Notes: a model not told the origin generated them from the sequence alone. Shown: positions 21,913-34,903, counted from the first letter of the stretch. The stretch is DNA of 64,000 nucleotides from Sapria himalayana (GCA_029783825.1 JAREIK010000385.1:1766001-1830000), one strand, 5' to 3'. Program-made: numbers and translations.

Positions 21913-22354
21913 ATCGATTTAGTAATTTAGAGGATATTATTCGTACGTAGTTCTTTTGAATCTAATATTTATTTTTGGAACATTTAATATAATGTTCATT
22001 TTAGGTGAATTATTTTTTATGCACAACTTTCGAAGTAATTATCAACCCTCACCCACACTATTTGATAATTTCCCTATTAATTAAATATTTAAAATACATA
22101 AAATAGTATGGGGTGATTGATTAATGCATTATAATTTAAAATAGATACAATTATTTTTTGAGGCACTAAAATAAAAATTATGTTTTAGTATCTCCTCTCC
22201 TAACTTGTAGCCAAACAATCCCAAAAATGTAAAATAACTAATTTTTCTCCTGTATTGAAATGTCATCCATTTAAAAAAATTCAACATTTAATTTAAAATC
22301 TGCCTAAAAATTTTAAACCTCTTTACAAAATCAAAAGCATTTTGTTAAGTTTAA

Positions 22355-22394
<40 letters not shown>

Positions 22395-23900
22395 TTCGAC
22401 CAATATACTACTCAAAAACCAAGAATAATCTTGGAAGAAATATTTGGCACAACAAAGTTGCTTAAATTAGTATTTGTCTTTAAAAATCTTTTACTTTTTT
22501 TTCACATTATAAAATTTATCTAAAATAAGTATTTTTGAAAATACCTTTAAATTATGTTTTAAATTTTTAAATCCATTGTTCATGAAGAATTTCAAGCATC
22601 ACGAATAAAACAGAAACACAACATTAGCATAGTACAAAAATTATATGAATATTTTTTTCCTGAACAAAACACAAATCCCACTGGAACATCATGAAAACTC
22701 CACAAGAATACCACATGAACACCACATATCCACAACCCAAAATAGAAGATGTGAGGAAATAGCTCATCTTTCAATAATTAAAGAGGCTTGTTGAAACTTT
22801 AGTATCAATTATTACAGAACTCAAAAACCCCTAAATACAATGATACAAGAGCTTGATCATTTTCTTTGGACAATCCAGAGGAAACGACTCAGAAAGAAAT
22901 ATGTGATTCATTCCCTTTTTTTTTTGGAAAATAACCACAAACCACCATTCATGCAAAAATGGGGTGAGTTTCCTATTTTGGCATACCAAAACATGTCTTT
23001 GATTTAAATTTAAATAAGCTAAGTCACATACAAGTCAAATTTATTTTATCATGTAGACTAAAAAATTATTGTTCATTTCTCATACGAGAAAAAAAATTCT
23101 AAAAATTACTGGACGCCACATAGCAACTCAAGTCTAAATGTGTCAAATGAGCCATGTAATGCATGCACAACCTATTTTTATGCGACTCAATCAGGCATTC
23201 ATGTCATACTATCATAGCACGAGATTCTAAACATTTGGCCTGACATGGCCTATTTGGCTTGCTATTGAGAAATTCTATGTTAGGTTGTGCTGATTATTTT
23301 TTATTTGAAATTTTAATTTTTAATAATATATTTAAAATTTTAAAGTAATTAAAATTTTATTTTTTTTATTTAAATTTTTTGCATTTAAATATAAAATAAT
23401 ATAATTAAAAAAGTATATTGCATTATAAATTTAAATGAATTAAAATGAAATTAATAATAAAAAAAATATTTTATATTTGACTAAACTCAAATCAAAATAT
23501 TCTATAAAAAAATATTATCTTAAAAATCAAAAAATCATATAAAATATTAGATGTACCAAAAATAAATAAAATATGCATTGTCAGATATCATCGTATGAGT
23601 TACCAATCCATGTTTGTAGTATCATAGTATGCATGCGATTGTAGCATCATAGTATGCATCCCATGAGTCATTATCTGCCAGCAATTCTTTTGATTTAACT
23701 TAAATGTATAACCTTAAATCTTTATAGTCCTCAAAACTTACATGTACCTTGATGATATTCAAATTCATCTGTTTGGTGCATACAAATGAATATATATCTT
23801 AATATATTTTTTACCCCTGCAACCTTAATCATAGAATCTATATAAGCAACTAAATAATAAAGAGTTAGAATGTATGACTAGTGTTTTAAATACTTGGTTT
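21913..23900. other. AT-rich intergenic DNA with (TA)n
   Basis: No gene is supported. A (TA)n run lies at about 22360-22388. Between about 23105 and 23290 a GC-richer stretch with 'tgtcaaatgagcc', 'ggcctgacatggcc' and 'gcacgag' pieces looks like a badly decayed member of the GC-rich hAT family described at 34904. Confidence 0.4.
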
Positions 23901-23934
23901 CCATCTCAATAATTATGATACTAAATATAGGGTG

Positions 23935-25335
23935 TTCTCTATACTTGTTAATAATGCTACTAATATTTTATATGCAATGCAAATGGTGAGAATGTAATCA
24001 GACAAATATATATTCATCATATCATAAATAATCTTTAGGAATTTCATGAAAAAATTATTGTTTCTCAATTTGAATTATCAATAATAAGTTCATTATAATT
24101 ACTATTAATATAATTGAATATCATGTATTAGTAACAAACACATAGCTCTAACATCATATAGGTATAATATCAATGGTGTTTCACATCTATTTAGAATTTT
24201 TTTTTATTTTTTAGATATACTGATAAATATAGACTGCTAAAATTTTGTTGTCTACTAGATGACTTATTGTAATTTAATAAATTTCTTATTTTTTCTAATA
24301 TCGAGAAAACAAATTTTATTCTCACTTGCACTGTTAGGTTAATTATATGATACATATATTTAATGTGAAAATTTTCATCTAATGGCTTATCTTAAATAGT
24401 AATGCTAAACATATTAATGACAACTCCATTAATTGAAGCATCAAGCATTATCGAATATAATATTAAAAATTTTATTCTGAATATTAAATTTCCCATATAT
24501 CCTTATCTCACACTCATTTTACACGGATACCACTTTAATATATTTCTTAAATTTATTAATTATTAATTATTTTTATAATTTATTATATTTGATTATGTTA
24601 TTCCTATTTGTGGACATAGAAATTATGTAATAAGCTAGCTAGAAGTAAGACTTTATAATACTAATTATCCTAGGATTCTCAAAAAATCAAATTAGAAAAT
24701 ACATGATCATAATGAATTTCGATATGCTTTCTCTCCCAATGTCATTGCCATTAAAGAAAAATGATCAAATAAGCTAATATCGACCCTACTTCTAAGGCAT
24801 CATCATTTAATTGGGTTTGACTCAGATCTAATACATTATGTTTTTTTATGCATAGATCAGCATATCTTTTAAGATGACCTGTGCCATATGTACTTTTATA
24901 TCTATATGTATATATTTTTTATAATATATATACTATGCTGATTCTTTTTCGACACCCTTATAATTTTTATTTTATATTTTGTTAAAGTAAGTCATAAAAA
25001 TAAAGCTTGCCTAGTTTTACGTTTTTTAGGCAAATGAGTCACGACCAATGAAGACAACCTAGTTTTGTACTTGGACCTTTCAATCAAATTATCATTTATT
25101 ATCTATATCAACATCAAACTTATTATCATTAAACTCATTAGTTTCCATTATTTTATATACTTTATATTTCAAATTCTAAAAAAATTAATAATTTAAACTT
25201 TTGAGAATTATTAATTATAACACATTATATGAATTAAAAAAATAAATATGTGTAGTAATCACGTAAATTTATTTGAGTAAAAGTTCATATTTATATTCCA
25301 CCTCTTTTTGTAAACTATTTAGCCTATAGCCAAGA
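23935..25335. repeat. 1.4-kb dispersed repeat R1, copy 1
   Basis: This copy aligns by eye with 41850-43335 throughout. Shared landmarks in order: 'atatattc(a/g)tc(a/g)tatcataaa', 'atgtattagta', 'tactgataaata', 'tcgaatataatattaaaaatttta', 'catcatt(t/c)aattgg', 'ttttttaggcaaatgagt' against 'ttttttagtcaaatgagt', and 'agcctatagccaag' against 'aacctagagccaag'. A shortened third copy is at 37770-38140. It has no coding capacity I can read and no terminal repeat recognised, so class is unknown. Confidence 0.7.
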
Positions 25336-25584
25336 ACAAATAATAAAATAGGTGCACACAATATAGAAGATGAGAAAGAGAGAGAGGGGGGTGAGTAATA
25401 AATTTTCTAAAAATCAAAATATTTTAATTCATATTAATATAAATTTTTTATATTAAAATAATAATTTTTTCATTTTTTTAATAACAATTGAAATAAATCT
25501 AATAGCAATCCAATTTTTGCCTGTAACCTTTGGATTTCATTTCAACAGATACAAATTAATCATTTATTTAGTTTTTTTTACTAT

Positions 25585-25625
25585 GACATGGAAAGTAATA
25601 GGCTTGACTTGTCACTTTCCATGTC
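25585..25625. repeat. perfect 12-bp hairpin
   Basis: 'gacatggaaagt' at 25585-25596 and its exact complement 'actttccatgtc' at 25614-25625 are separated by 17 bases. It lies at the edge of a region (25627-25990) sharing pieces with the putative MITE at 5087-5422. Confidence 0.6.
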
Positions 25626-25626
25626 G

Positions 25627-25990
25627 ACGCCCTTTACATTAAAACAAAATGGGTGTTGGGTAGGTGGCAATATGATTTCTTATCAAATTCCTAGCATTTA
25701 ATGAAAATTTTTGTTAGTTTATATTAAAAAAAATTAAACACGATGAAGAAGAATACATTAAAATAAATTAATCATTTATATTATCAAATATGACTTACTA
25801 AAATTTTTGACTTACAACACACCTTTATATTATCAAATTCTTATCAAATTTCATTTCAACTTCTTCATCATTTCTTATCAAATTAATCATTTATTTAGTA
25901 TGTCTCTTTGATTTAACAAAAATAGATAAACATATAAACAATACTTTAGATATAAAATTCCTAGCATTTAATGAAAATTTGAAAAAAAAA
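25627..25990. repeat. diverged relative of the 5.1-kb MITE-like repeat
   Basis: It shares 'aaattcctagcatttaat' (twice here), 'tatattatcaaatatgacttacta', 'cgccctttacatt' and 'cttacaacacaccttta' with 5030-5430. The pieces are rearranged relative to the other locus, which suggests nested or partial copies. Confidence 0.5.
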
Positions 25991-26189
25991 CTTTACAAAT
26001 TAAAGGGAAATAATATTTTATTGAGTATTTGATGCAATAAAATAAATGATTTCTTTCAAAATTGAAAGAAACCTAAAATTTTCTTATCAAATATAAAAGT
26101 CATTTAAAATATATCTAAATGTAAAAGGCTAATACTCATTCAAAAGTATGATCTTTTCCTCGTAGATGATCAATAGTATATGTGGGAGT

Positions 26190-27469
26190 CAGAGAATTTT
26201 TAAGGCTTATGTTTATATCAATATAAAAGACATTTGTTTTTAAATGGGCATCTAGAAGAATACACATATATGATATAACTTGATGGTTTCATAAAGAATG
26301 GATAAAAGTATAAGTTGTGTAAATAAAAAAAGTCTATTTACGGATTGAAACAAGCATCTAGATCTTGAATCACTCATTTTGATCAAGCCATTGAGTTTTA
26401 TGCCTTTGATCTATGTTAGGATGAATATTGTATGTATATGATGTGATGTGATAATATGGTGGTATTCTTGGTCTTATACATTCATAATATATTACTTATT
26501 AGTAATGATGTGAGTTTGTTATCTTTGGTTAAAATTATTTTTTCTAATCAATTCAATACGATCAACTTAAGAGAAGTTACTCATATTCTTGGGATTAAGC
26601 TTTTATGAGATTGCAAGCAAAAAATATTTGGCTTGTCTCAAGCTATATATCGATCAAATATCGACTCCTTTTAAAATATAAGATTCCATGGTAGGTATTC
26701 TTCCTTTTAGACAAGAAATCACTCTATCAAAAATCAATATCCTAAAATAACTACAATGATATAGCAAATGAAGGTAGTTTCTTATCCATTAGTAGTAGGA
26801 ATCCTAATATATGTAATACTTTACACTAGACCTTATATATATTTTGTTATAGGCATAGTAAACAGATATCAATGTAACATAGAATAAGAATATTGGATAT
26901 CCGTAAAACATATAATAAAGTACCTAAAATGGACTAGAGATAATATGTCATGTACCAAGCATACTATTTTGTACTTATTAGGTATACATAATTGGATTTC
27001 TAATTAGATGATAATTAGAGGAAGTCCATCTCAAGTTATGTGTTTACCTTAAGAAGTGGAGCCATAAGTTGGAGGAGTATCAAACAATATTGTATTGTTA
27101 ATTCCACCTTGGAGGATGAGTATGTAAAAACTCCAAAGGCCTCCAAGGAGTTGGCTCATGAACTTTCTGATAGATATATGAGTCATTCCTTATGTGCAAC
27201 TACCTATTATACTTTATTGTGGAAATAGTGAAATTGTTGTTAACTTGCAGGAACCTAAAATTCATAAGAAAACAAAACACAACAAACATATATATCATCT
27301 AATAGGTGATATTGTAAAAGGATGAATTTTGGTGGTGACAAAAGTGACAGCAGCAGATAACATTGTGGATCCTTTTACAAAGAGACTTCTAGCTAATACC
27401 TTTGATAGACATGTTAAAGAAATGTGAGTCAGACATGTGGCATCATAGTTTTAAGTCTAAGTGTGAGAT
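26190..27469 (+). mobile_element. degenerate Ty1/copia RT-RNase H fragment
   Basis: The plus strand shows 'NGHLEEY' near 26260, 'KKSIYGLKQASRS' (about 26325-26365), a worn YVDD region near 26470, 'LGIKLL' (about 26590), and a long C-terminal block. From 27040 the open stretch reads 'MFTLRSGAISWRSIKQYCIVNSTLEDEYV', matching copia RNase H (F.L.GGAVSWRS.KQ..IA.STMEAEY), then 'HKKTKH' and 'ADNIVDPFTKRLLANTFDRHV' near 27350-27420. A purine-rich 'aagtctaagtgtgagattg' precedes a probable LTR start TGTCGAAAC at 27470. Stops are frequent. It is a different copia lineage from elements A and B. Confidence 0.85.
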
Positions 27470-28343
27470 TGTCGAAACTAATTTATACTAAAAGTTATTT
27501 TTTATTGTTTTTCTTTTTTCTTTTACATAGAGTATGACTTATGTATAGAAGATTGAATCATTAGTTCTTATGGAATATAAGTTAATCATTCACAATCTAG
27601 ATAGAACTTGATAATCTATCGGTAAGATTATAACACAATATTTTAGTAGGCCCATCTTGCCTATGGAAAATAATGAAGTTCTAACTTCTAGTGTTAGTAT
27701 ACTTGAGTATATTAAATGGGACCACCATGGTGTAAAATTTTTGTATTGATAAATAGAATAAAATACAAAATTATTATTATAAATAGAATAATCAAAGTTA
27801 TTTTGATTCAAATAAAGTGAGATTTACAAATAGATAATAAATTTATGAATTGGATAACTTTATCAAGTGTATTATGAATATTAATTATTGATATAATCTA
27901 AATCTTTTTAGTAAGGATTAATGATGCCCACTTGAGAAATCTTATAGGTTTTGATATTATTGAATACTAAAAATAGATTTTGATCTAGTCATTTAAATAA
28001 CTTAAGCGGAAAGTCTTGAGGAATTAACTAGATATTGATTGAATTTGATTATTAATAATTTAATTCAATCAATAAGTTTTTGTAATCATGACATGAGAAG
28101 TTTAACAAGTATTGACTAACAAATGGCACAAATTATTTTAAATGAGTTAGCATAATTATAATTCTATAATATTATGAATTATAATTAATATAAAGTATAG
28201 TTCAATATAATATACATTGGGAACCAATGATCTTATTAAGGCTAGGGTCCCTTCCATAGCCTTATCTAGGGCCATAATAAATGTTTTAAATATTTTTGTT
28301 TATTATTAAATCAAAATAACTGAATTGTATAAAGTTAATTTTG

Positions 28344-28400
<57 letters not shown>

Positions 28401-28700
28401 TAAATGTAAATTATCTATATGTCACATTTAATGTGATAGTTTTTATATATATTTTTATTAATAAATGGATGGCTTGGACTATGCTAACCATTGTAGCATC
28501 AAGTTCCTCATGGGATTTTAGAACAAAGGACATATGGGAGAAGCCTCTGTTGGTGCCAGTGACTTTGGAGGTATGTTATTCTAATTACAAAAATGTATGA
28601 TTGTTACTAAAAAAATAACTCATCCTTTGAGTATTATTAGTTTGGAGGGTATTAAAATCCTGGTTTTCCAACATTTTTCACTAGCTCCTCAAAAAAATAG
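27470..28700. other. AT-rich DNA, probable copia LTR start and (CA)n(TA)n
   Basis: The first few hundred bases may be the 3' LTR of the copia fragment upstream, but no partner LTR exists in the window. (CA)n followed by (TA)n lies at about 28346-28400. No gene is supported in the remainder. Confidence 0.4.
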
Positions 28701-28859
28701 TATGTCTCTTTTGATTTATTCACAATTGACCCTCCATTGGCTGCATCAACACTGCACCTTGTTAATAAGATCTCAACAACTCATTTAAATTATCCAAATT
28801 TTCATGCTCATCTTGTTGGAATTTGTTTATCTAACTCCATAGTTAAGATATAATTTGAG

Positions 28860-29070
28860 GTGGAGATAATATGGTGAGAAAGGATCTCACTAATTCATCC
28901 CAACTCTCAAATAAGTCTAATAGTAAATATTGGAACCAACTCTTATGTCTTGTCACTTAATGAAAATTGAAACAAGGATAACTTTATTGTGTCAAGGCTA
29001 GCTCTATTTATTTTTACAATGTTACATAGCTCCAAAAACATTGTGACATTTCCATTGGGGTCCTCCAATA
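28860..29070 (-). pseudogene. Ty3/gypsy gag remnant
   Basis: On the minus strand, just below 29070, the translation reads 'EDPNGNVTMFLELCNIVKIN' and then 'SLDTIKLSLFQFSLSDKT', matching the retrotransposon gag domain of plant gypsy elements (EDPN.HI..FLEIC...KIN...D.I.L.LF.FSL.DKA). Stops follow. The LTR-like segments at 29430-29640 and 31670-31870 lie on the side where this element's 5' LTR would be. Confidence 0.7.
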
Positions 29071-29429
29071 CTCTTCAGCTATACTATCACCATTGGACCT
29101 ATGAACCATAACTATAAAACTTAACATTAACTCAAAATAATTTACTTCAATTGGTTGCAAAAGAATTCCTAAAAAACTATCCATCATCATGGGACTTCAA
29201 TAATCTCCTAAGATATGATAGTGGATTGGCAATTATATAGCCTTCCTATCACAACCTTGGGGCTCTTTGTTATAGCCTATGTCCTTCATAAGCTCTTAAA
29301 TTTGAGAATGTTTATCAAAATTATTTCTATCTAAACTTTTAAATAAGAATTATCTTTCTACAAGAATAATAATATCAACTCATATTGATTAGTCAAGCTA
29401 AATAATCTCTGGTAATGGTATCATAAATT

Positions 29430-29640
29430 TATTATAACTTTGTTATACTGTCTAATTTTATTAGTTAAATAAAGTAGCAAAAGCTTATTACCAAAAATAT
29501 CTCATCAACATAGATCCGCAAGTGCATAAGTTATACAAGTAGTAAAGTAGACTCTAGTCTAGATATTGATCTCATAAAGATTATATTGGTAATTCAGTTA
29601 TTCAATAATAAGGCAACCTATTTTTTGTAAATTAAAAATT
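29430..29640. repeat. gypsy LTR-like segment, copy 2
   Basis: It contains 'atagatccgcaagtgcataa' followed by 'agatattgatctcataaagatt', the same segment as 430-510 and 31752-31832. It is also preceded by 'ctaattttattagttaaata', as in the 31.7-kb copy. Confidence 0.55.
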
Positions 29641-30854
29641 TAGATTGTTAGATAATCTTAGTTTTATGATTTATTCATTTAATCTATATGATATTATTTA
29701 AGTTGCTCGACTTATATTATATTAGACACAAAACAAATATTTGAGTATTGGTGTAGTGACTCATTTTTGTAATGGCATACAAGATAATTTTCACCAATGA
29801 ATTCATCCTAATATTGGTCCCCTCATATCTATCCACTTAGTATGCCATGACCAAGATAATAATTTATCTATACTTGAGAGTCATTCAATCTCATATCTTT
29901 TATGGTAATTTTTTCAATTTCCCTTGATGGTTGTCTCATTTGCACACTCTTATTCTCCGACCTCTGTTATCATAAAGAATAATGATTGACATGGTTTGTA
30001 AGCATTTATAATTTTAACATTGTAAGCACCTTACTTATAATGATTAACATATCTAAATTATGAGATTCAACATATAGATTTTTCTCATGCATCATGGTCA
30101 AAAGAGTTGTCACTACTTTCATACTATATGTATGAGTGAGTTTTATAGTTTACCTATCAATATCTATAATAATAATTTCATACAAACCTATAAATAGTCA
30201 AAACCTAGTTCAAGTTCTATTTTATTACAATCCATCAATATTCATAATAGTAAAATAAATTAATCAAATTCGTTTATTAATTCAACCAAAGTTATATCAC
30301 ATAGATTCAAATTATATAAACCCCAAAACCACACAATTTTAGCATAAATTACCAAATCAGCCCTAAAGAATGTGGATTTGAGAACCATACCCCATGACTT
30401 TCGGAATTAGCATTAATCTTGCATTACTTGTTTGATTTTGGAATTCCTATAAAGTATAAAATTTATTTCCATATTTTGGTAGTTTTCGTGGCTTTGATTG
30501 TTTCATGGGAGAGATGAAGAAAATAAGAGATCCTTCAAAAGTTCATTATATTTCACATTTATACTCTGGAAATCTTGCATTATTCTATGTAGGAAGTTAT
30601 AGATTTTAGAAGAAAGTCACAACTTTGGCCTTCTTTATTCAGCTTTAGGTCATAACTTTTGAAAATAGATATGATTCTGGTCAATATCTTAATCTTTCTA
30701 TAACCCAAAGTCATAGTACTAGCAATGATTTTGACTTGGGCTTACTAAGTCTATTACACAAAGTTACAATACTATGAAGTGGACCTAGCTTTATTTTTTT
30801 GTCATCTTATCATCTATAAAGGTCTATGGTACGTTGCTTGAAATTTGCCATGAC

Positions 30855-31260
30855 CTTGAATACTAGTGAGATATTTGGTTGTTATAATATAAAATTAAAG
30901 TCATGACCATCTAACTTTTCCCAGATAATTATAGATGCGGCTCCATGATAATATAATAGCTACTAAGAATGTATCGCATAAAGGAAAAATTGTGCTAATT
31001 AGTTGGTAAGGTTATAGTATATAATAAATATCCTGACTTATCAGATAGAATTTTAACAAAGAATGAATATCAAAACTATGCAAGACTCAATATTCTATCT
31101 CTTTTGTTAAATATTTCCAAAATTCTATTAATTTCAGAACTATTCATCAAAACTCACCAAAATACCTAAGTAGTGAAATCAACATATAATATCTTCATTT
31201 TCATGTCTATACATCATCATAAACTATAAAAATATATAAGATTATTTGATAGTTTGAACT
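30855..31260. repeat. gypsy-associated repeat, partner of 650-1095
   Basis: Shared runs with 650-1095: 'agtgagatatttggttg', 'ggctccatgataata', 'aagaatgtatcgcata', 'ttttaacaaagaatgaata', 'actattcatcaaaactc'. Both probably derive from the same retrotransposon internal or LTR sequence. Confidence 0.55.
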
Positions 31261-31669
31261 CTAAACAATTAGCCTGTAAAATATCTGTTATAGCGCTTTC
31301 CTCATGTATTTTATCTTCCATTTCTTAGTTCTAATCCTCAACTATCTTTATACCACCCACTAAAACTTTGTATACAACTTTTTATTTATGTATACTCAAG
31401 TTAGTGTATTGATCTCTCATATTAAGTTGTATTAAGCAATCTTATATCTTTGTACATTATCTTTTAATAGAGTGGTGGCTAAATATAAAACCAACAATAT
31501 AAGAGCACAACAATTCACAATCCAATAACAAAATAAACCAATGCAAATTTAAGAAAATAATCAAAATATAATTATTAAAACTACTAAGAATAGAACTATC
31601 ATTTTTCAATAAAATTATTTCAACTCATGTTAAATAACCAAGATAAACAATTCTCAATAGTGGTACTAA

Positions 31670-31870
31670 AAATTGCTATGATTTTATTACACTATCTAAT
31701 TTTATTAATTAAATAGTGTTATAAAAGCTCATTGGTGAAAAACTCTCATCAACAAAGGTTCACATGTATACAAGTTTATAAGTAATAAAGATGACTTGCA
31801 TCTAAATATTGATTGCATAGTAATTATATTGGTAGTTTAGTCAACAAATGGTGAGATAATATTGTTCTGA
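31670..31870. repeat. gypsy LTR-like segment, copy 3
   Basis: A diverged copy of the segment at 29430-29640, with 'atctaattttattaattaaa', 'aggttcacatgtatacaag' and 'aatattgattgcatagtaatt'. Confidence 0.5.
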
Positions 31871-31914
31871 TTAGAAAAGAAAATTTAGGATTTTGGTAAG
31901 ACTATTACATCCTA

Positions 31915-32083
31915 TGGTTTTGCTATAGCAAGGGGAGCATGGGATTTGAATCTATATCCTCTACTTGCCAAAATCGAACAAACTACCCAGTGACATGTTT
32001 ATTATTAGTGACAAGCAAATTAAAATACTTATATATAAATAAAAACAAATGGAAAACACATGTATAAATAAACATAAACATAC

Positions 32084-32142
<59 letters not shown>

Positions 32143-32227
32143 AGAAGAACATATATATATATATCGAAACACACACACACACACACACACTTATATAAAC
32201 ATAAGCACACACACACACACACATATA

Positions 32228-32264
<37 letters not shown>

Positions 32265-32505
32265 AATAAATAAATAAATATATATATATATATATAATTA
32301 TACATAACTATATAAATATATTAAAATATAATTATATATATTTATGTTTATATGTATATGTGTGTGTGTGTGCTTATATGTGTGTGTGTGTGTGTCTACG
32401 TATTTGTTTATTTGTATATATATATAGACATAAACACACACACATATATATAAACACACACACATATAGATATATAATTATATAAAATATATTTATATAG
32501 TTATG

Positions 32506-32545
<40 letters not shown>

Positions 32546-32790
32546 TATATGTGTGTGTGTGTGTGTGTGTTTGGCGATTTAATATATGCTTTTATATTTA
32601 TAATATATGGTTATATATCTATATATATTTATGTATACTTATATACATGTGTTTTCATTTATTTTTATTTTTATATAAGTATTTTAATTTGTTTATCACA
32701 TTATAATAAACATGTGACTAGTGGTTTGTTTGGTTTTGGCAAGTAGAGTATACGAATTCGAATCTTTTATTGCTCCAACTATGGTATTAA
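31915..32790. repeat. large inverted repeat with microsatellite interior (foldback F2)
   Basis: Left arm 31934-32066 and right arm 32643-32776 are imperfect reverse complements: 'ctacttgccaaaa' against 'ttttggcaagtag', 'gtgacatgtttattat' against 'ataataaacatgtgac', 'aaattaaaatacttatat' against 'atataagtattttaattt'. The interior of about 580 bases is (TA)n, (CA)n and (TG)n, also arranged symmetrically. An inner perfect pair is 'ttatacataactatataaa' (near 32297) and its complement ending near 32512. The whole unit could fold into one long hairpin. Confidence 0.8.
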
Positions 32791-32829
32791 ATAGTTTCAT
32801 GATTTTTAATGACAATTTGCTAAATAATT

Positions 32830-33060
32830 ATTTTAAAATTTAATTTTTATTTCCAAATTTATGAAGTCAAAATTGGGTTACTAAATTTTAGTTCAACAAA
32901 ACTTAATTATTTTAGAACCTAGTGTATTTTCTTAATTATGAAATGCTTGGTGTACTAAAACCTATATTTTTTTAATTATAAATAGTTTGGTGCACCAAAA
33001 CATAAAAATCTTGTGTCTGATACGCCAAAACATAAATTTTTTTATTATAAATAGCTAGAA
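32830..33060. repeat. sequence related to the F1 foldback arm
   Basis: 'actaaattttagttcaacaa' and 'aacttaattattttag' followed by 'ttaattatgaaa' parallel the F1 right arm at 20925-20985. The motif 'caccaaaacata' recurs here. It is therefore a single arm or partial copy of the same repeat family. Confidence 0.5.
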
Positions 33061-33089
33061 TTTTTTAAAAATATTTTTATTTTATACCT

Positions 33090-33543
33090 TATGGGTCAGG
33101 CCGATTTAGTGCTCCCAGCCTGACATAGCACAATCCAAAACCATAAGAGGTCATGGGTCATGTCACCCCATGGCATGATATGTGCCGTGTTGGGCTAGCA
33201 TGAGTCGTGCCTCATGTCGTGCCAGGCATGACTTGTGTGCTTGGATTTGGGCCACATTCCATTGACCCAATTGTCTATGGATCCAGGACTGACTAAGGGT
33301 TATGAGTTAAATCCCATCGAGTGACAGGTTATTATTTTTTAAAAAATACTGACCACGTAAGTCGTATCTTTCTTATATGGTCAATTGTAATTGGTCTGCC
33401 ACGACTCAGTTCTCAGCCATACCACCACGACGCACTGGGCTGGCTAGATGATTTTCGTGCAGTGTCTGCCACGACAGGATAACACGATTATGCCTAGCAA
33501 AAATAGCCCGTGTCAACTAGGCATAGCCCATTTGACACATCTA
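33090..33543. mobile_element. decayed GC-rich hAT-family A element
   Basis: It ends in 'cccatttgacacatcta', a worn form of the family A terminus CCCGTTTGACACCTCTA. The body has many 'catggcatg', 'gtgccgtg', 'tcgtgcc' pieces typical of the family, with CG largely turned to TG or CA. The left terminus is not recognisable and no target duplication is seen. Confidence 0.5.
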
Positions 33544-33599
33544 GCTACAACATATTATTTAAGTACTATGCCACCTCTAGAGTACAGCATCATTAAAAA

Positions 33600-33970
33600 A
33601 ATTTTTAAAAAATAACTCAAATTTTAATATTTAAAAAAAGATGTATCAAACTCTTGAGTAATTTTTATTTGGTGTATTGTTTTATGCTAATACGAACTTA
33701 ACTCATTTTAAACAAACTAAACCTAACTTTCCATGTGCATATCTTTGGTGGAGTTAGATGAGATTCATCGAGCTCTACCGAGCTTGTGGTTACGCAGAGT
33801 TCTAGTGATGATAGAAGTTTGGTGAATAAATTTTTAAATATTAAAAGTTAGATTTATTTTGTTTAAAATAAAAAGTATTTTCGTATTAATATAAATGAGT
33901 CAAAAATTAATTAATTAATAGTTTGTTGTATAATTTTTAAATATTAAAAGTTAGATTTAATTTATTTAAA
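33600..33970. repeat. short inverted/direct repeat cluster
   Basis: 'aatacgaacttaactcattt' with 'taaacaaactaaacctaactt' at about 33688-33725 is complementary to 'aaaagttagatttattttgt' with 'cgtattaatat' at about 33841-33890. The segment 'ttttaaatattaaaagttagattta' is then repeated directly near 33930. It looks like a small foldback element of about 370 bases. Confidence 0.45.
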
Positions 33971-34019
33971 TTTTTTTATAAAAATTGCCCCAAAACATAA
34001 TTATTCAAAAAAAAATTAA

Positions 34020-34895
34020 AATGGTGCAAGCAACAAACTTGAAGAGTTGAGTTTGGAAGAGTCTCGGCCTGCTTCTCTTTAGTTTTATTTTCCATTTCTT
34101 CATTGATGGAATTCCCTTTGCTTATTTATATCCTTCGTCCTCTGGGTAGTTGTTTTCTCACACATGATCTCAGTGAATAGATTCTTACGCGTTGCATGAC
34201 AGGTCTTCAGCACCCTTTATTGTTAATTTAGTAGATATGTTACCAAAATGCATGATGCTTAATGACTACCCTTGTTATATAAAAAATATTTGTAGCTTGG
34301 CAAGACTAAATAAAAAGCTGAAAAGGAGTGTAAATTGTGATCGAAAGATAGAAAATGCAGTCAATTACTCTTGTCATCAGTTTCTACACGGCTTATTTTT
34401 GGAACTGTGGAATGTGGAGTCGTACATGGCATATGCAGCATATCTTCGGTATTGTGTTATGTTGCTATTTTTTGAAGTTTAATTAGTAATGTTTCCTTCC
34501 AGCAATGGTGATTTTGTGATGTTGGTGTTGGGTTTGTTTGTGATTTTGCCGTAGTTGAGTTATCTGCTTCCTTTGGTAATCTCTAGGATCGGCCACGTGT
34601 TCTCTGAAATTTAAGTGAATGTCTTCTTCTAACGGGAGTCAAAACAATCAAGCGTTAGAATTGACACCATCACTCAATTCAGTGTTTATTCTCCTGAGGT
34701 TTTCATTTGGTATTTTTGTCCTGCATATCAGATCAAATGTTAATTGAAGTTCGAGTGAAGTGTCTAAAAATGGTAGATAAATTGATACAGCTCACTCAAT
34801 TGTTCATTGCTCTAAGTGTTAGATATGACCAATTGATTTAAAAACCTATAGGGGAGAAGTGTTGGACATATCAACAAAACACAACAAAACAATAA
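34020..34895. other. low-copy-looking DNA, no gene assigned
   Basis: This stretch has less AT bias and no repeat signature that I recognise. A 96-codon open frame (34192-34482) has no recognisable domain. It could be decayed genic sequence or a 5' non-coding exon of the scramblase gene downstream. Nothing in the sequence settles this. Confidence 0.25.
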
Positions 34896-34903
34896 TGCAA
34901 GCC

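Noticed and set aside
31961..32746. Several Tyr/Ile/Cys/Val-rich open frames on both strands
   Set aside because: Readings of the TA/CA/TG interior of the foldback at 31.9-32.8 kb.
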